Assembly: GCA_900768795.1 (NCBI GenBank)
Contig: CAAGEH010000006.1
Location: 118,976 to 182,975 of the forward strand
DNA length: 64,000 nucleotides
Source of the DNA: an uncultured Collinsella sp.
Lineage (GTDB): Bacteria > Actinomycetota > Coriobacteriia > Coriobacteriales > Coriobacteriaceae
Reading direction: 5' to 3'
Below, piece by piece: positions 7,628-15,975 of the stretch; the stretch's first letter is position 1; every line of letters begins with the position of its first letter. The position numbers and the translations under genes are program-made. Under the pieces are notes generated by a model. That model was given only the letters and a program-made list of their open reading frames with translations, had not been told where the DNA came from and searched no databases.

Positions 7628-8050
7628 ATGAGCATTTTCGATGGCATTGGAAAACGTTGGCAGAGCGGTCGCAACGATGATGAGCGCCTGAGTCCTGTTG
7701 AGGAATCGCTGCGCGCAGAGCTCGGCAAGCGAATAACCGCCACGGCCGCCGACCCCGCAGGCGCGACCGCACCCGTTCGGTATCGCCTGCGCTGGACCGG
7801 TCTCGTCCAAGGCGTCGGCTTTCGCTGGACCAATCAGAACCTCGCCGCCGCAAACGGGCTCACGGGATGGGTCAAGAACATACCCGACGGTTCGGTCGAC
7901 ATGGAGGTTCAGGGCGCACCTGCGTCCGTTCTCCACCACCTGCAAGCGCTTCATGCCCAATATGCGCAATTCTCAAGCCGCATTTGGCTTGATGAAGCGC
8001 TAAACATCCCTGTTCTACTCGATGAAACTAAATTTGAGGTTCGTTATTAG
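7628..8050 (+). CDS. acylphosphatase with N-terminal extension
   Basis: A 140-residue protein. The last 90 or so residues are a standard acylphosphatase domain, which hydrolyses carboxyl-phosphate bonds. The catalytic Arg66 lies in GLVQGVGFRW and the catalytic Asn84 in GWVKNIPDGS. The first 48 residues are a charged extension not found in the usual 90-residue enzyme. No other start with a better ribosome site brings the length down. It begins 9 bases after the oxidoreductase stop, so it is probably in the same transcript. Confidence 0.85.
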   Translation: MSIFDGIGKRWQSGRNDDERLSPVEESLRAELGKRITATAADPAGATAPVRYRLRWTGLVQGVGFRWTNQNLAAANGLTGWVKNIPDGSVDMEVQGAPASVLHHLQALHAQYAQFSSRIWLDEALNIPVLLDETKFEVRY

Positions 8051-8067
8051 GACATATTTTCTTTAAG

Positions 8068-8079
8068 GTATGCTATAAC
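8068..8079 (+). promoter_or_regulatory. extended -10 promoter of the Fur-family gene
   Basis: TGCTATAAC at 8071-8079 matches an extended -10 element. It lies about 70 bases before the regulator start. A clear -35 was not seen. Confidence 0.4.
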
Positions 8080-8147
8080 TGTGTAGCAGGGGGTTAGCAA
8101 TCAAGCTATGCTTCGCATCGGCGAGCAACGCCGGCCGGGAGGGCATC

Positions 8148-8543
8148 ATGTCGGTTCAAAGACGCAATACACGTCAGCGCAAGCTCGTGCTCGATGCCGT
8201 TCGCGCCAGCTCGACCCACCCCACCGCGGACGAAATCTACTCCGCCGTCCACGAACTCGACCCGCATGTGAGCCGGGGAACGGTCTATCGCAATCTCAAC
8301 CTGCTCGCCGACGAGGGCTCGGTTCTTGTAATCAAGACTCCGGGCGGCAGCCGTTTTGACAAGACGATCGAGCCGCACGCGCACATCATGTGCACGCACT
8401 GCGGAGCCGTCATCGATGTCGACCTTCCCTTCGATGCAGCACTCGATGCGAAGGCGATCGAGCTTTCCGGTTGGAACGTCATCTCGCATTACACGATTTT
8501 CGAGGGCATCTGCCCTGAGTGCTCCGGGCACGCGGACGAATAA
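8148..8543 (+). CDS. Fur-family metalloregulator, PerR-like
   Basis: A 131-residue regulator. The N-terminal winged helix spans about 1-75, with recognition helix SRGTVYRNLNLL. The C-terminal dimerisation and metal domain carries the regulatory HAHIMC segment (H77, H79) and two CxxC pairs that form the structural zinc site (C82, C85 and C122, C125). The short length and paired CxxC motifs suit PerR or Fur of Gram-positive bacteria. Peroxide sensing would fit the nearby superoxide reductase, but iron control cannot be excluded. It is preceded by its own extended -10 and followed by a bidirectional terminator. Confidence 0.88.
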   Translation: MSVQRRNTRQRKLVLDAVRASSTHPTADEIYSAVHELDPHVSRGTVYRNLNLLADEGSVLVIKTPGGSRFDKTIEPHAHIMCTHCGAVIDVDLPFDAALDAKAIELSGWNVISHYTIFEGICPECSGHADE

Positions 8544-8617
8544 AGTTCTTGAATAGGTCAGCGTTTCCGTATTCCCGCGAACATCGATAAGCTCCAGAAG
8601 CCCACCCAGCAAAATGA

Positions 8618-8647
8618 AAGCCCCGCTCCATCCAAGAAGCGGGGCTT
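8618..8647. terminator. bidirectional terminator between the Fur-type gene and the HAD gene
   Basis: A perfect 10-bp stem (8618-8627 with 8638-8647) lies between two convergent genes. T-rich bases follow on both strands, though neither run is long. Confidence 0.65.
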
Positions 8648-8680
8648 ATTGCTCGCCATCGAGCAGCGAGCCGTCATCGT

Positions 8681-9520
8681 TTACGCACGCGCAAGCGACT
8701 CGGGATGCTCGAGCAGCTTCTCGAGCTCGTCCTCGACCGACGTCGTTATCGTCGCACCCGGGACGACTCCGCGCATGGTGGGGTTGCAGTTCTTCATAAG
8801 GTACGGGTGGCCAACAAGCGTCAGCATGCCGTAATCGTTCTCGTTATCGCCGAACGCCGCCATCTGCTGCGGGGCGATGCCCATCAAACGGCCGAAATCC
8901 TGAAGCGCCGCACCCTTATCGATACCCTTGGGAACGATATCGGTCCACTCGGTACCCGATGTCATGACGCTGGCCCACTGACCGAACTCGTCCTCAAAAT
9001 ACGTGCGCGCAAGATGCTGCATGGTATGTAAGGTCTTGAATGCGACCTTGAGAATCGGCTCATCGATGTCCGCCATCGACACGACGGGAACCACATCGTT
9101 TCCCATGTCGTTGCGCAGATGGTCGATAAAGGCGTCATCGCCCGCGGGAACGTAGCCGTGACGCTCACCCGAGACGATCACGTGCGTATCGGGGTAGGCG
9201 ACAGCCGCCCGCGCAATCTGCAGAGCAAGCGCACGGGAAAAACCGCGACGTACAACGGGGATGTCCTGATACATGACGAGCGCGCCGTTCTCGCAGAGAA
9301 ACGACAGACTGTCGGCAATAGGGGCAAAGAGCTTTTTGAGGCTTGCGAATTGTCTGCCGCTCGCCGGAAGGAAGATGACGCCGCGCTCGACAAGCGCCTC
9401 GATCAGCTCGAATGCACGCGCGGACGGCTGCTTTGCACCGTTGAGCAAAAGCGTCCCGTCCAGGTCGCTCGCAACCAACCTGATTCGCGTCAGTTCGTCT
9501 TCGCTTGCTATGCTCTCCAT
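8681..9520 (-). CDS. Cof-type HAD-superfamily phosphatase
   Basis: A 279-residue haloacid-dehalogenase hydrolase of the Cof subfamily, which dephosphorylates sugar phosphates or cofactor precursors. Motif I is ASDLDGTLL, with the two catalytic Asp. Motif II is LPASGRQ. The conserved Lys lies in GIDKGAAL, and motif IV is AAFGDNENDYGML. The cap between motifs II and III is of the large C2B type. The ATG at 9520 follows GGAAGGA; a frame extending to 9643 has no ribosome site and adds residues unlike the family. The natural substrate is unknown. Confidence 0.85.
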   Translation of the reverse strand: MESIASEDELTRIRLVASDLDGTLLLNGAKQPSARAFELIEALVERGVIFLPASGRQFASLKKLFAPIADSLSFLCENGALVMYQDIPVVRRGFSRALALQIARAAVAYPDTHVIVSGERHGYVPAGDDAFIDHLRNDMGNDVVPVVSMADIDEPILKVAFKTLHTMQHLARTYFEDEFGQWASVMTSGTEWTDIVPKGIDKGAALQDFGRLMGIAPQQMAAFGDNENDYGMLTLVGHPYLMKNCNPTMRGVVPGATITTSVEDELEKLLEHPESLARA

Positions 9521-9686
9521 ACGTTCCTTCCATACTTCCGTCATCAATCGCGCTTCTTCTTGGACAAGATTAGCGCAGACCGCCGCCCTTGACTGCCGCA
9601 CGCCCGTATTTGACCATCTTGAAACCACATTGCGGAAACGCATCGCAATGGGCAGCGGCGAGCGCCCCCCTCAAAGGCATGAAAAA

Positions 9687-9710
9687 GACCACGGCGACGG
9701 CGCCGTGGTC
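9687..9710 (-). terminator. terminator after the FKBP gene
   Basis: A perfect 10-bp stem (9687-9696 with 9701-9710) with a 4-base loop is followed on the minus strand by T5 (9682-9686 complement). Confidence 0.85.
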
Positions 9711-9761
9711 CTCACTCGCTTAAAACGATCGGCCGCACGTGCGGCTCGTCCGTACGCGTCG

Positions 9762-10190
9762 CTAGTCCTCGACCTCGACGAGCTCGATATCGAAATTGAG
9801 GTCCTTGCCTGCAAGCTCGTGGTTGGCATCAAGCGTTACCTGCTCGGATGTGACCTCGACGACCACGGCAGGCACGGGCATGCCGGAAGGCGTGGATAGG
9901 TACAGCTTGTCGCCCACGCTGATCTTCTCGATATCGGGTACCTGATCGGCAGGGAAGCTGATAACCATATCGGGGTTGTGCTCGCCATATGCGTCGGCAG
10001 CGGGAATATGGACGGTCTTCTTCTCGCCCACCTGCATATCGATAACGGCGGCGTCGAAACCCTTGATCATCTGGCCGGCACCGCAGGTGAACTCAAGCGG
10101 CTCGCCGCGATCGTAGGAGCTGTCGAACTGCGTGCCGTCGTCGAGCGTTCCGCGATAGTGTGTCTTGACCTTCTTGCCTTCGTTGGACAT
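9762..10190 (-). CDS. FKBP-type peptidyl-prolyl isomerase, SlyD-like
   Basis: A 142-residue cytoplasmic proline isomerase and chaperone. It begins with the FKBP strand KVKTHYRGTLDDGTQFDSSY. The flap-like insert domain characteristic of SlyD occupies about 70-125 (ADAYGEHNPDMVISFPADQV). The C-terminal strand DLNFDIELVEVE closes the barrel. The His-rich metal-binding tail of Escherichia coli SlyD is absent. The ATG at 10190 follows AAAGAGG. It is monocistronic with a strong terminator. Confidence 0.9.
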   Translation of the reverse strand: MSNEGKKVKTHYRGTLDDGTQFDSSYDRGEPLEFTCGAGQMIKGFDAAVIDMQVGEKKTVHIPAADAYGEHNPDMVISFPADQVPDIEKISVGDKLYLSTPSGMPVPAVVVEVTSEQVTLDANHELAGKDLNFDIELVEVED

Positions 10191-10312
10191 GGGAATCCTC
10201 TTTCATTCCATCGAGATGCACGAGCGCGCCCGCGCATCGAAAACATATGGCGCATACTATACCCTACATACAACATTCCATTCCAAAGCAGACGACGCCC
10301 TAAGGAGTCCCC

Positions 10313-11326
10313 ATGGCTTATCCCGTTTTCGACCTGCATTGCGACACCGCCGACCGCATCGGCTGGCAGACGCTCGACCTTGACCTGCGCATGACGTGCC
10401 ACAAGGACGCCTATACCCCCGGCGATGAGGAGCATCCGGAGGATTTCAACTACATCCGCGCCAACAGCTGCGCCATCTCGCTCGACAAGATAGGGCAGAC
10501 CCCGTGGGCGCAGTGCTTCGCCACGTTCATCCCCGACGAGATCACGCCCGAGCAGGCGGTGCGTTTCCACGCGCAGATCATGGCGCACATCTGCGGTCAG
10601 GCAAATCTCGAGCACGAAAGCATGGTCGAAGCGCGCAGCGCCGCAGACATTCGACCTGCCCTCAAGGCAAAGAAGACCGTCTGCGTCCACACCATCGAAA
10701 ACGCCAAGCTTTTTGCGGAGGATCCCGCACTCATCGGCATGCTCAGGCATGTGGGCGTGCTCATGGCGTCTCTCTCGTGGAATGCAGCGGGTCCGCTCGC
10801 AAGCGGTCACGATGGCAACGGCGGACTCACCGAAAAGGGGCGCCAGGCGGTTGCCGAAATGGAGCAGGCGGGCATGGTGCTCGATGTTTCGCACCTCAAC
10901 GATGAGTGCTTCGACGACGTGGCGAAACTTGCCAAGCGTCCCTTCGTGGCAAGCCACTCCAACAGCCGGGCAGTTTGCGGGCACGTACGCAACCTCACCG
11001 ACGACCAATTCCGTCGCATCGTCGATTGCGGCGGCATCGTGGGTCTCAACTACTGCAGCGCCTTTATCGTTGAGGGGGCCTCGGGCGATAAGTCGGCAGA
11101 GGTGACATTCGACCAGGTTGCCGCCCATATCGAGCACTGGCTCGACCTCGGCGGAGAGGATGCGCTCGCGCTCGGCGGCGATTGGGACGGGGCCGATGTG
11201 CCTGAGTTCCTCGAGGACGCGAGCACGATGCCCGAGTTCCAGCAGCTGCTCTCGCGCCGTTTCGGCAAGACCATCATGCAGAAGCTCTGTTCCGACAACG
11301 CACTCGCGTTCTTCGAACGGTACTAG
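10313..11326 (+). CDS. M19 family (renal-type) dipeptidase
   Basis: A 337-residue zinc dipeptidase of the membrane/renal dipeptidase family. Members cleave dipeptides and tolerate a D-residue at the C-terminal side. Metal ligands are visible as FDLHCDT near the start, a bridging acid in the central TIENAK segment, and histidines in LDVSHLN and ASHSNSR. The late GGDWDG motif is also present. There is no signal peptide, so it is cytoplasmic as in most bacterial homologues. The ATG follows TAAGGAG. It converges on the D-Ala ligase gene, which may hint at peptidoglycan-dipeptide turnover, but the true substrate is unknown. Confidence 0.88.
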   Translation: MAYPVFDLHCDTADRIGWQTLDLDLRMTCHKDAYTPGDEEHPEDFNYIRANSCAISLDKIGQTPWAQCFATFIPDEITPEQAVRFHAQIMAHICGQANLEHESMVEARSAADIRPALKAKKTVCVHTIENAKLFAEDPALIGMLRHVGVLMASLSWNAAGPLASGHDGNGGLTEKGRQAVAEMEQAGMVLDVSHLNDECFDDVAKLAKRPFVASHSNSRAVCGHVRNLTDDQFRRIVDCGGIVGLNYCSAFIVEGASGDKSAEVTFDQVAAHIEHWLDLGGEDALALGGDWDGADVPEFLEDASTMPEFQQLLSRRFGKTIMQKLCSDNALAFFERY

Positions 11327-11426
11327 CAGACCATCACGAACCGCAAGCGGCCTGAGGCATGTGTCTGCCCCAGTGTCTGACCCACCGATGGTTTTAGCGG
11401 AGGACAGGCGAATGACAGACGAAATC

Positions 11427-11472
11427 AAACGAGGCACCCGGATTTCCAGCTGGATTCCGACGCCTCGTTTTT
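11427..11472 (+). terminator. terminator after the M19 dipeptidase gene
   Basis: A 9-bp stem (11427-11435 with 11462-11470) with a structured loop is followed by a T5 tract (11468-11472). Confidence 0.65.
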
Positions 11473-11565
11473 ACGATTCGTCTTTTGAAAATGCGTCGAG
11501 CAGCTGCCTTAAAAAACGCATTTGGACGGCATCCGGAGCGTCGGCTACCTTGGATTTGCGTCCCG

Positions 11566-12645
11566 TTACTGCTTTGCGGCAAGTTTGGTCTGAATCAGTT
11601 TGTCGAGCACATCGCCGAACTCATAGCCGGCAACGCGCATCATCTGTGGAAAGCGGCTGTAATAGGTCATGCCCGGCGTGGAGTTGACCTCGTTGAAAAC
11701 GACCTCGCCCTCGGGCGTCACAAACAGGTCGACGCGCGCAAACCCCGAGCAGCCAAGCGCCTCATATACGGTTTTACCCGTCGTGCGCACACGCTCGAGC
11801 ACGTCGGCGGGAAGATCGGACGGGCAGCGCAGCTCGGTGTTGGCACCGGGATCCTTCTCGAGATGAATACGGAAGAAACCGCTGCCGTGAACGACGATCT
11901 CGTCGACTTCGCCCATATCGATGCCGTGAACGGAATCGCCCGTGATGGCACAACCGACCTCGACACCCGTGATGTTCTCCTCGACGGCAACCTTCTCGTC
12001 CAGCGCGAACGCCGCATCGAGTGCCGCACGGTACTCGGCCTCATCATTCGCCTTGGAAACACCGATGGAGCTGCCGCCGCGCGCGGGCTTGACGAAAACG
12101 GGGAACCCACCGCACGCATCGACCACAGCGGTCTCGTCCTCGGACGTGGCGCCGCGGTAGAGCACTTCGCACTTAGGCGAACGCACCCCGGCCGCCGCGG
12201 CCAAGCGATGGCTCGCGTCCTTATCCATGCAGACAGCGCTCGCGAGCACGCCGCAACCCACGTACGGGATGCCGCAGACCTCGAGCGTTCCCTGGACGGT
12301 GCCGTCCTCTCCGCCCTGACCATGGAGGGCAGGGAGCGCGACATCGACGGAAAGCTCCCGGAATTCCCCGTCGACAAGCTCCATGAGGCCACCGCGCCCG
12401 TCTCCCTTTGCCCCGGGAATCAGCACGACAGGTGCGCAGTCGTGCTCCTCCCAAGCGCCCGAGACGATATCGGCGACATCGCCCGTATAGTGGAACCACG
12501 CGCCATCGCGGTCGATACCGATGAGCACCGGATTGTAAGGGGCGTTCTCGAGCCCTGTGAGTGCGGAAATGACGTTGTCGGCAGACTTGAGTGAGATATC
12601 GTGCTCAGTAGAGATGCCACCGAAAAGAACCGCGACGTTGACCAT
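11566..12645 (-). CDS. D-alanine--D-X ligase, VanA-like omega-loop
   Basis: A 359-residue ATP-grasp ligase that joins D-Ala to a second D-amino or D-hydroxy acid for peptidoglycan. Visible features are VAVLFGGISTEHDIS, the PALHGQGGEDG loop, the ATP-grasp segment FVKPARGGSSIGV, and the metal-binding FNEVNSTPGM. Around residue 257 the omega-loop reads GFFRIHLEKDPG, with His261. D-Ala-D-Ala ligases usually have a Tyr there (EAKY type), whereas VanA/VanB D-Ala-D-Lac ligases have FRIHQE. No vanH or vanX lies beside it. The ATG at 12645 follows GGAAGGA. Whether it makes D-Ala-D-Ala or D-Ala-D-Lac is open; function as a Ddl-family ligase is secure. Confidence 0.88.
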   Translation of the reverse strand: MVNVAVLFGGISTEHDISLKSADNVISALTGLENAPYNPVLIGIDRDGAWFHYTGDVADIVSGAWEEHDCAPVVLIPGAKGDGRGGLMELVDGEFRELSVDVALPALHGQGGEDGTVQGTLEVCGIPYVGCGVLASAVCMDKDASHRLAAAAGVRSPKCEVLYRGATSEDETAVVDACGGFPVFVKPARGGSSIGVSKANDEAEYRAALDAAFALDEKVAVEENITGVEVGCAITGDSVHGIDMGEVDEIVVHGSGFFRIHLEKDPGANTELRCPSDLPADVLERVRTTGKTVYEALGCSGFARVDLFVTPEGEVVFNEVNSTPGMTYYSRFPQMMRVAGYEFGDVLDKLIQTKLAAKQ

Positions 12646-12836
12646 GGATGTATCCTTCCATACCAAGGCGAATGTTAACCTGTGCGAATCAATGATGGCT
12701 CATCATTATAGATGAGTGGCGGGCGCCCATGATGCATCTGGCGGACTCGTCCGTTGATTGAACATCGATTGAAACGTACCTCAAAGACAGAGGATTCGCA
12801 CGCTATACTCAAACGCGTTTGAATGAGAGGAATACG

Positions 12837-13550
12837 ATGCCCCGGACTTTTACGCTGCATATCGAGCTCGCATGCGGCGAATCGCTCGAGGTTCCTGTGA
12901 CGCGCAAACGCGTACGCAATCTCAACTTGCGATTTTCCAACGGAAAGGCACAGATGAGCGTGCCCGTGCATACGAGTACGACGGATGCCCGCGCGTTTCT
13001 TGAGTGTCATACACGTTGGCTCGACACGCGCGTAAGACTCCAGCGCGAACGCGCCATGCAGACGCCTCAAAACAAACCCGTGCTCGATCTCGAGACGGAA
13101 ATCCCTCTCTGGGGAGCACCGATCAGGCTTCGAGACGCGCTGAATGCGGCCGGCATGAACGCACACGCGTCCGCCCGCCCTACCGAGTTTGACCAAGACA
13201 CTTTCAACGAACTGCTAAAAGATCTTTACCGGCACGAAGTCATGAACGCACTCTCCCCCGTCGCCAATGCCCTCGAACAAACCATGGGCGTGCGCGCCTC
13301 GCATTGGACCGTGCGCTCCATGCGCACGCGTTGGGGCTCCTGCACCCCTAAAACGGGACGCATCCGCATCGCTTTGGAACTTGCGGCATATCCGCCCGCC
13401 TGTCTCGAGATGGTCGTCGCCCACGAGCTCGTGCATCTTATGGAGCCAAGCCACAATCAGCGTTTCCATACGTTATTGGACATCTATTGCCCCGAAAACC
13501 ATGGCGCCGCCAAGCGCCTCAAGCAGCCGCCTTTAACGCAGCATCATTGA
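12837..13550 (+). CDS. YgjP-like (DUF45) metallopeptidase-fold protein
   Basis: A 237-residue protein. The C-terminal half (about 130-235) is the zinc-binding YgjP/DUF45 domain: MRTRWGSC, then HELVHLMEPSHNQRFH with the HExxH pair and a third His. The N-terminal half is a beta-rich region (RKRVRNLNLRF, then MSVPVHT). Length and order match YgjP, often described as a SprT-like or M48-related predicted peptidase with unproven substrate. The ATG at 12837 has AGAGG six bases upstream; an ATG 18 bases earlier is less well placed. TATACT at 12804-12809 may be its -10. Confidence 0.8.
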   Translation: MPRTFTLHIELACGESLEVPVTRKRVRNLNLRFSNGKAQMSVPVHTSTTDARAFLECHTRWLDTRVRLQRERAMQTPQNKPVLDLETEIPLWGAPIRLRDALNAAGMNAHASARPTEFDQDTFNELLKDLYRHEVMNALSPVANALEQTMGVRASHWTVRSMRTRWGSCTPKTGRIRIALELAAYPPACLEMVVAHELVHLMEPSHNQRFHTLLDIYCPENHGAAKRLKQPPLTQHH

Positions 13551-13660
13551 CGATCGGTGCCTCGGTGCGACCGGCACTCTTGCGGTATCGCAGCGGGAGG
13601 GTCCATCCAAAGTGCCGATGTAAAGACCTGCGCCCCATGCAGAGCGGGCAGAATCACATG

Positions 13661-14149
13661 CTATCGCGTGCGCTCGATCTCGACAGCGACGCTCTTGAGC
13701 GGAAGCCCGATGGGAGCCCACGGCTTCTCGAGCTTCACGCGCACGCCCAGAAGCGCACCATAGCGATCGAGGAGATAGCCGGCCAGGCCCTCGGCGGCGG
13801 CTTCTATCAACTTGAACGTGTGGTTGCGCAGGTACGCATCGGTCGCATGCGCGACTTCTCCATAATCAATCGAAGCCGACAGGTCGTCCGCAGACCCCGC
13901 CTGACGCAAGTCGGCATAAAGCGCAAGCGACACGACGAACTTCTGCCCCAATGCGTTCTCCTCGGGATAGACCCCGTGGTTGGCAAACACCTCGAGCCCG
14001 TCGATCGAAATACGGTCGGCGCGGCGCAAGTCCTCATTCGACACACGCGTTATAGCGGTGCGACGCGACAGTTCTCCCCGCTCGCGCGTGGCGAGCTCGG
14101 CGCTCTCTGTTTTCGTCGTCTCGTGTGGAAGTTTTTTCTGTTCGCCCAT
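13661..14149 (-). CDS. folB: dihydroneopterin aldolase with N-terminal extension
   Basis: A 162-residue enzyme of folate synthesis that releases glycolaldehyde from dihydroneopterin. The aldolase domain begins near residue 45 (DRISIDGLEVFANHGVYPEE) and includes the conserved GQKFVVSL strand, the SIDYGEV segment with its pterin-binding Tyr, and a late Lys in KLEKPWAP. The first 40 or so residues are a charged extension outside the usual 120-residue fold. It is the last gene of folE-HD-folB, 18 bases after the HD gene. Confidence 0.9.
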   Translation of the reverse strand: MGEQKKLPHETTKTESAELATRERGELSRRTAITRVSNEDLRRADRISIDGLEVFANHGVYPEENALGQKFVVSLALYADLRQAGSADDLSASIDYGEVAHATDAYLRNHTFKLIEAAAEGLAGYLLDRYGALLGVRVKLEKPWAPIGLPLKSVAVEIERTR

Positions 14150-14167
14150 GGCAGCCGTCTCCTCGGT

Positions 14168-14674
14168 TCATATCTCCAAGCGCAGATTCTTTTTCTCGTC
14201 GCTCCACGAACAGGTTGCACGCGCCTTGCATGCAAAACAGGCACGCGAGGCCTTGTCTGCCTCGTATAGCATGCGTTCGAGCGGCTCGGCATCCGCCCTC
14301 AAATGACGATGTCCGAGAATGGCGGTGCAAATCCGTTCCGTATCCGCTGAGCTGAACCGTAGCGAAGCAGGCAGGGCATCCAGCAGCTCGCGCGCAACGC
14401 GTTCGCCCGCGACATCATGAGGTATACCCGTTTCATACTGCTCATCTTTGCCGATATCGTGAAGAAGTGCCGCAGCATACAACACCTCCGGATCGATTTT
14501 CACTCCGTCTGCAAGCGCGCGAATGCGCATGATGCGCGCGACGTCGAGAAGATGAGGCAGACCGTGACGGCAATATATGCGGTTCCGTTCAAGGTCGCCG
14601 AGATTGTGCAGATGCCGTTGAAACTCCGTGCTCTTCCACAGGGCGTCAACGCGCGGCATTGCCGTTCGATCCAT
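14168..14674 (-). CDS. HD-domain phosphohydrolase with C-terminal cysteine cluster
   Basis: A 168-residue protein. The HD metal site is formed by HGLPHLLDV, LLHDIGKD (the His-Asp pair), IPHDVAGE and ILGHRHL. The family hydrolyses phosphate esters, often nucleotides. The last 25 residues carry three Cys (CFACKARATC), which could bind zinc or an Fe-S cluster. It lies 2 bases after folE and 18 before folB. Dephosphorylation of dihydroneopterin triphosphate, a step with no universal enzyme, is therefore an attractive but unproven role. A more general housekeeping hydrolase is the alternative. Confidence 0.8.
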   Translation of the reverse strand: MDRTAMPRVDALWKSTEFQRHLHNLGDLERNRIYCRHGLPHLLDVARIMRIRALADGVKIDPEVLYAAALLHDIGKDEQYETGIPHDVAGERVARELLDALPASLRFSSADTERICTAILGHRHLRADAEPLERMLYEADKASRACFACKARATCSWSDEKKNLRLEI

Positions 14675-14676
14675 GG

Positions 14677-15237
14677 CTAACGCTGTTCGAGCATGCGGAA
14701 AAAGCGCTCCTCGAGTGCCGGGTCGCTTTCAAAACAACCACGGCGCGCGAGCGTCACGGTCTTGGTCCCGGGCCTCTGCACTCCGCGCATGGTCATGCAC
14801 ATATGCTCCGCCTCGAGCATAACGATGGCGCCCTCGGGAGCAAGATATTCCATAAGCGCATCGGCAATCTGAGCGGTCAGCTGCTCCTGAAGTTGCAAAC
14901 GGCGCGCATACACCTCCACGGTACGCGCAAGCTTGGAAAGGCCGGCAACGCGACCGCGCGGTATGTAACCGATCGCTGCCTTGCCGTAAAACGGCAGCAT
15001 ATGATGCTCGCACATGGAATAGAACGTGATATCGCGCTCGATAACGAGATCGTTGGATGCGCAGGTGAACGAACGGCTCAGGTGCTTTGAGGCGTCCTGG
15101 TCCATGCCGCCCGCAAGCTCGCTCCACATGCGTGCCACGCGCGCAGGCGTCTCGACGAGCCCCTCACGTGTCGGGTCCTCGCCGATGCCCTCGAGAAGCA
15201 TCTTCACCGCCTGTTGAACTTTTTCAGAATCGACCAT
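14677..15237 (-). CDS. folE: GTP cyclohydrolase I
   Basis: A 186-residue enzyme, homodecameric in the family, that opens GTP to 7,8-dihydroneopterin triphosphate, the first step of folate synthesis. The zinc site is Cys in SMCEHHMLPF plus the following His pair region, and Cys in EHMCMTMRGV. The GTP-binding segments RDITFYSM and GYIPRGRVAGLSKLAR are intact. The ATG at 15237 follows GGGGGAGAG. It starts 46 bases after nrdG and is followed at once by the HD gene and folB. The folate genes could thus be co-transcribed with the anaerobic ribonucleotide reductase. Confidence 0.95.
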   Translation of the reverse strand: MVDSEKVQQAVKMLLEGIGEDPTREGLVETPARVARMWSELAGGMDQDASKHLSRSFTCASNDLVIERDITFYSMCEHHMLPFYGKAAIGYIPRGRVAGLSKLARTVEVYARRLQLQEQLTAQIADALMEYLAPEGAIVMLEAEHMCMTMRGVQRPGTKTVTLARRGCFESDPALEERFFRMLEQR

Positions 15238-15283
15238 CGTCTCTCCCCCAGCGCATGCCTAGCGCGAATCTCGCGGGCGCCCG

Positions 15284-15868
15284 CTATTTCATCGAATGCG
15301 TCGAATAGACCGGCTCATCTTGCCAAAGCTCGACTGCCGAGGCAAGATTCACGCTCTCCGCATCTGCGCGCGCACGCGTGGCGTTCATGTCGATCACGCG
15401 TTGATTGGACGAGCCGCGAAAACGCAATGAGATGTCATGGCGCTGCTCGATAAACGGACCGTCCACGAGCACGTCGATGCATGCGAGCAGGCGATCGGTC
15501 ACCGGTGTGTAGTGACGCGCCCCGACCATGAGCTCATCGAGGGTATCACCGGTGTAGCACCAGATGGTCTTGCCCGATCCGACGGGATAGTTCTCGCGAA
15601 CGCGCTCGACGAAATCGACGAGTCCCTCTTGGTTCTCAGGCTCCATGGGCTCGCCGCCCAGGATGGTGAGCCCGTCGCAGAACGGATGGCTCATGCTCGA
15701 AATAATCTTGTTCTGTACCTCGATATCAAAGGGTTCGCCTGCCGTAAAATCCCAGGCAACGGAATTAAAGCAACCCTTGCAGCCGCGGCGGCAGCCACTC
15801 ACGAACAACGACGTGCGCACGCCCTCGCCATCGGCAATGTCGAAGTATTTTATCGTTGCGTAGTTCAT
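15284..15868 (-). CDS. nrdG: anaerobic ribonucleoside-triphosphate reductase activating protein
   Basis: A 194-residue radical-SAM enzyme that installs the glycyl radical on NrdD under anoxia. The cluster-binding CxxxCxxC is at C26, C30 and C33 (GCRRGCKGCF), and the SAM-binding GGEP lies in ILGGEPMEPE. Length and layout are typical. It is 107 bases downstream of nrdD in the same direction, with a hairpin in the gap. Confidence 0.95.
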   Translation of the reverse strand: MNYATIKYFDIADGEGVRTSLFVSGCRRGCKGCFNSVAWDFTAGEPFDIEVQNKIISSMSHPFCDGLTILGGEPMEPENQEGLVDFVERVRENYPVGSGKTIWCYTGDTLDELMVGARHYTPVTDRLLACIDVLVDGPFIEQRHDISLRFRGSSNQRVIDMNATRARADAESVNLASAVELWQDEPVYSTHSMK

Positions 15869-15917
15869 CGAAAACTTCCTCCTGAAGCGGAGTATATCAC
15901 CCCGTTTCAGATGACTA

Positions 15918-15956
15918 TGCCCGCCCAGGGCCCCGAAACGGCACCTTGGGTGGGCA
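15918..15956 (-). promoter_or_regulatory. hairpin between nrdD and nrdG
   Basis: A long GC-rich inverted repeat (about 15918-15929 with 15944-15956, one bulge) fills the gap between the two genes. No T-run follows it. It probably modulates nrdG level by partial termination or by protecting the upstream message. Confidence 0.45.
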
Positions 15957-15975
15957 TGCGAATAGCAGCCGTGGC

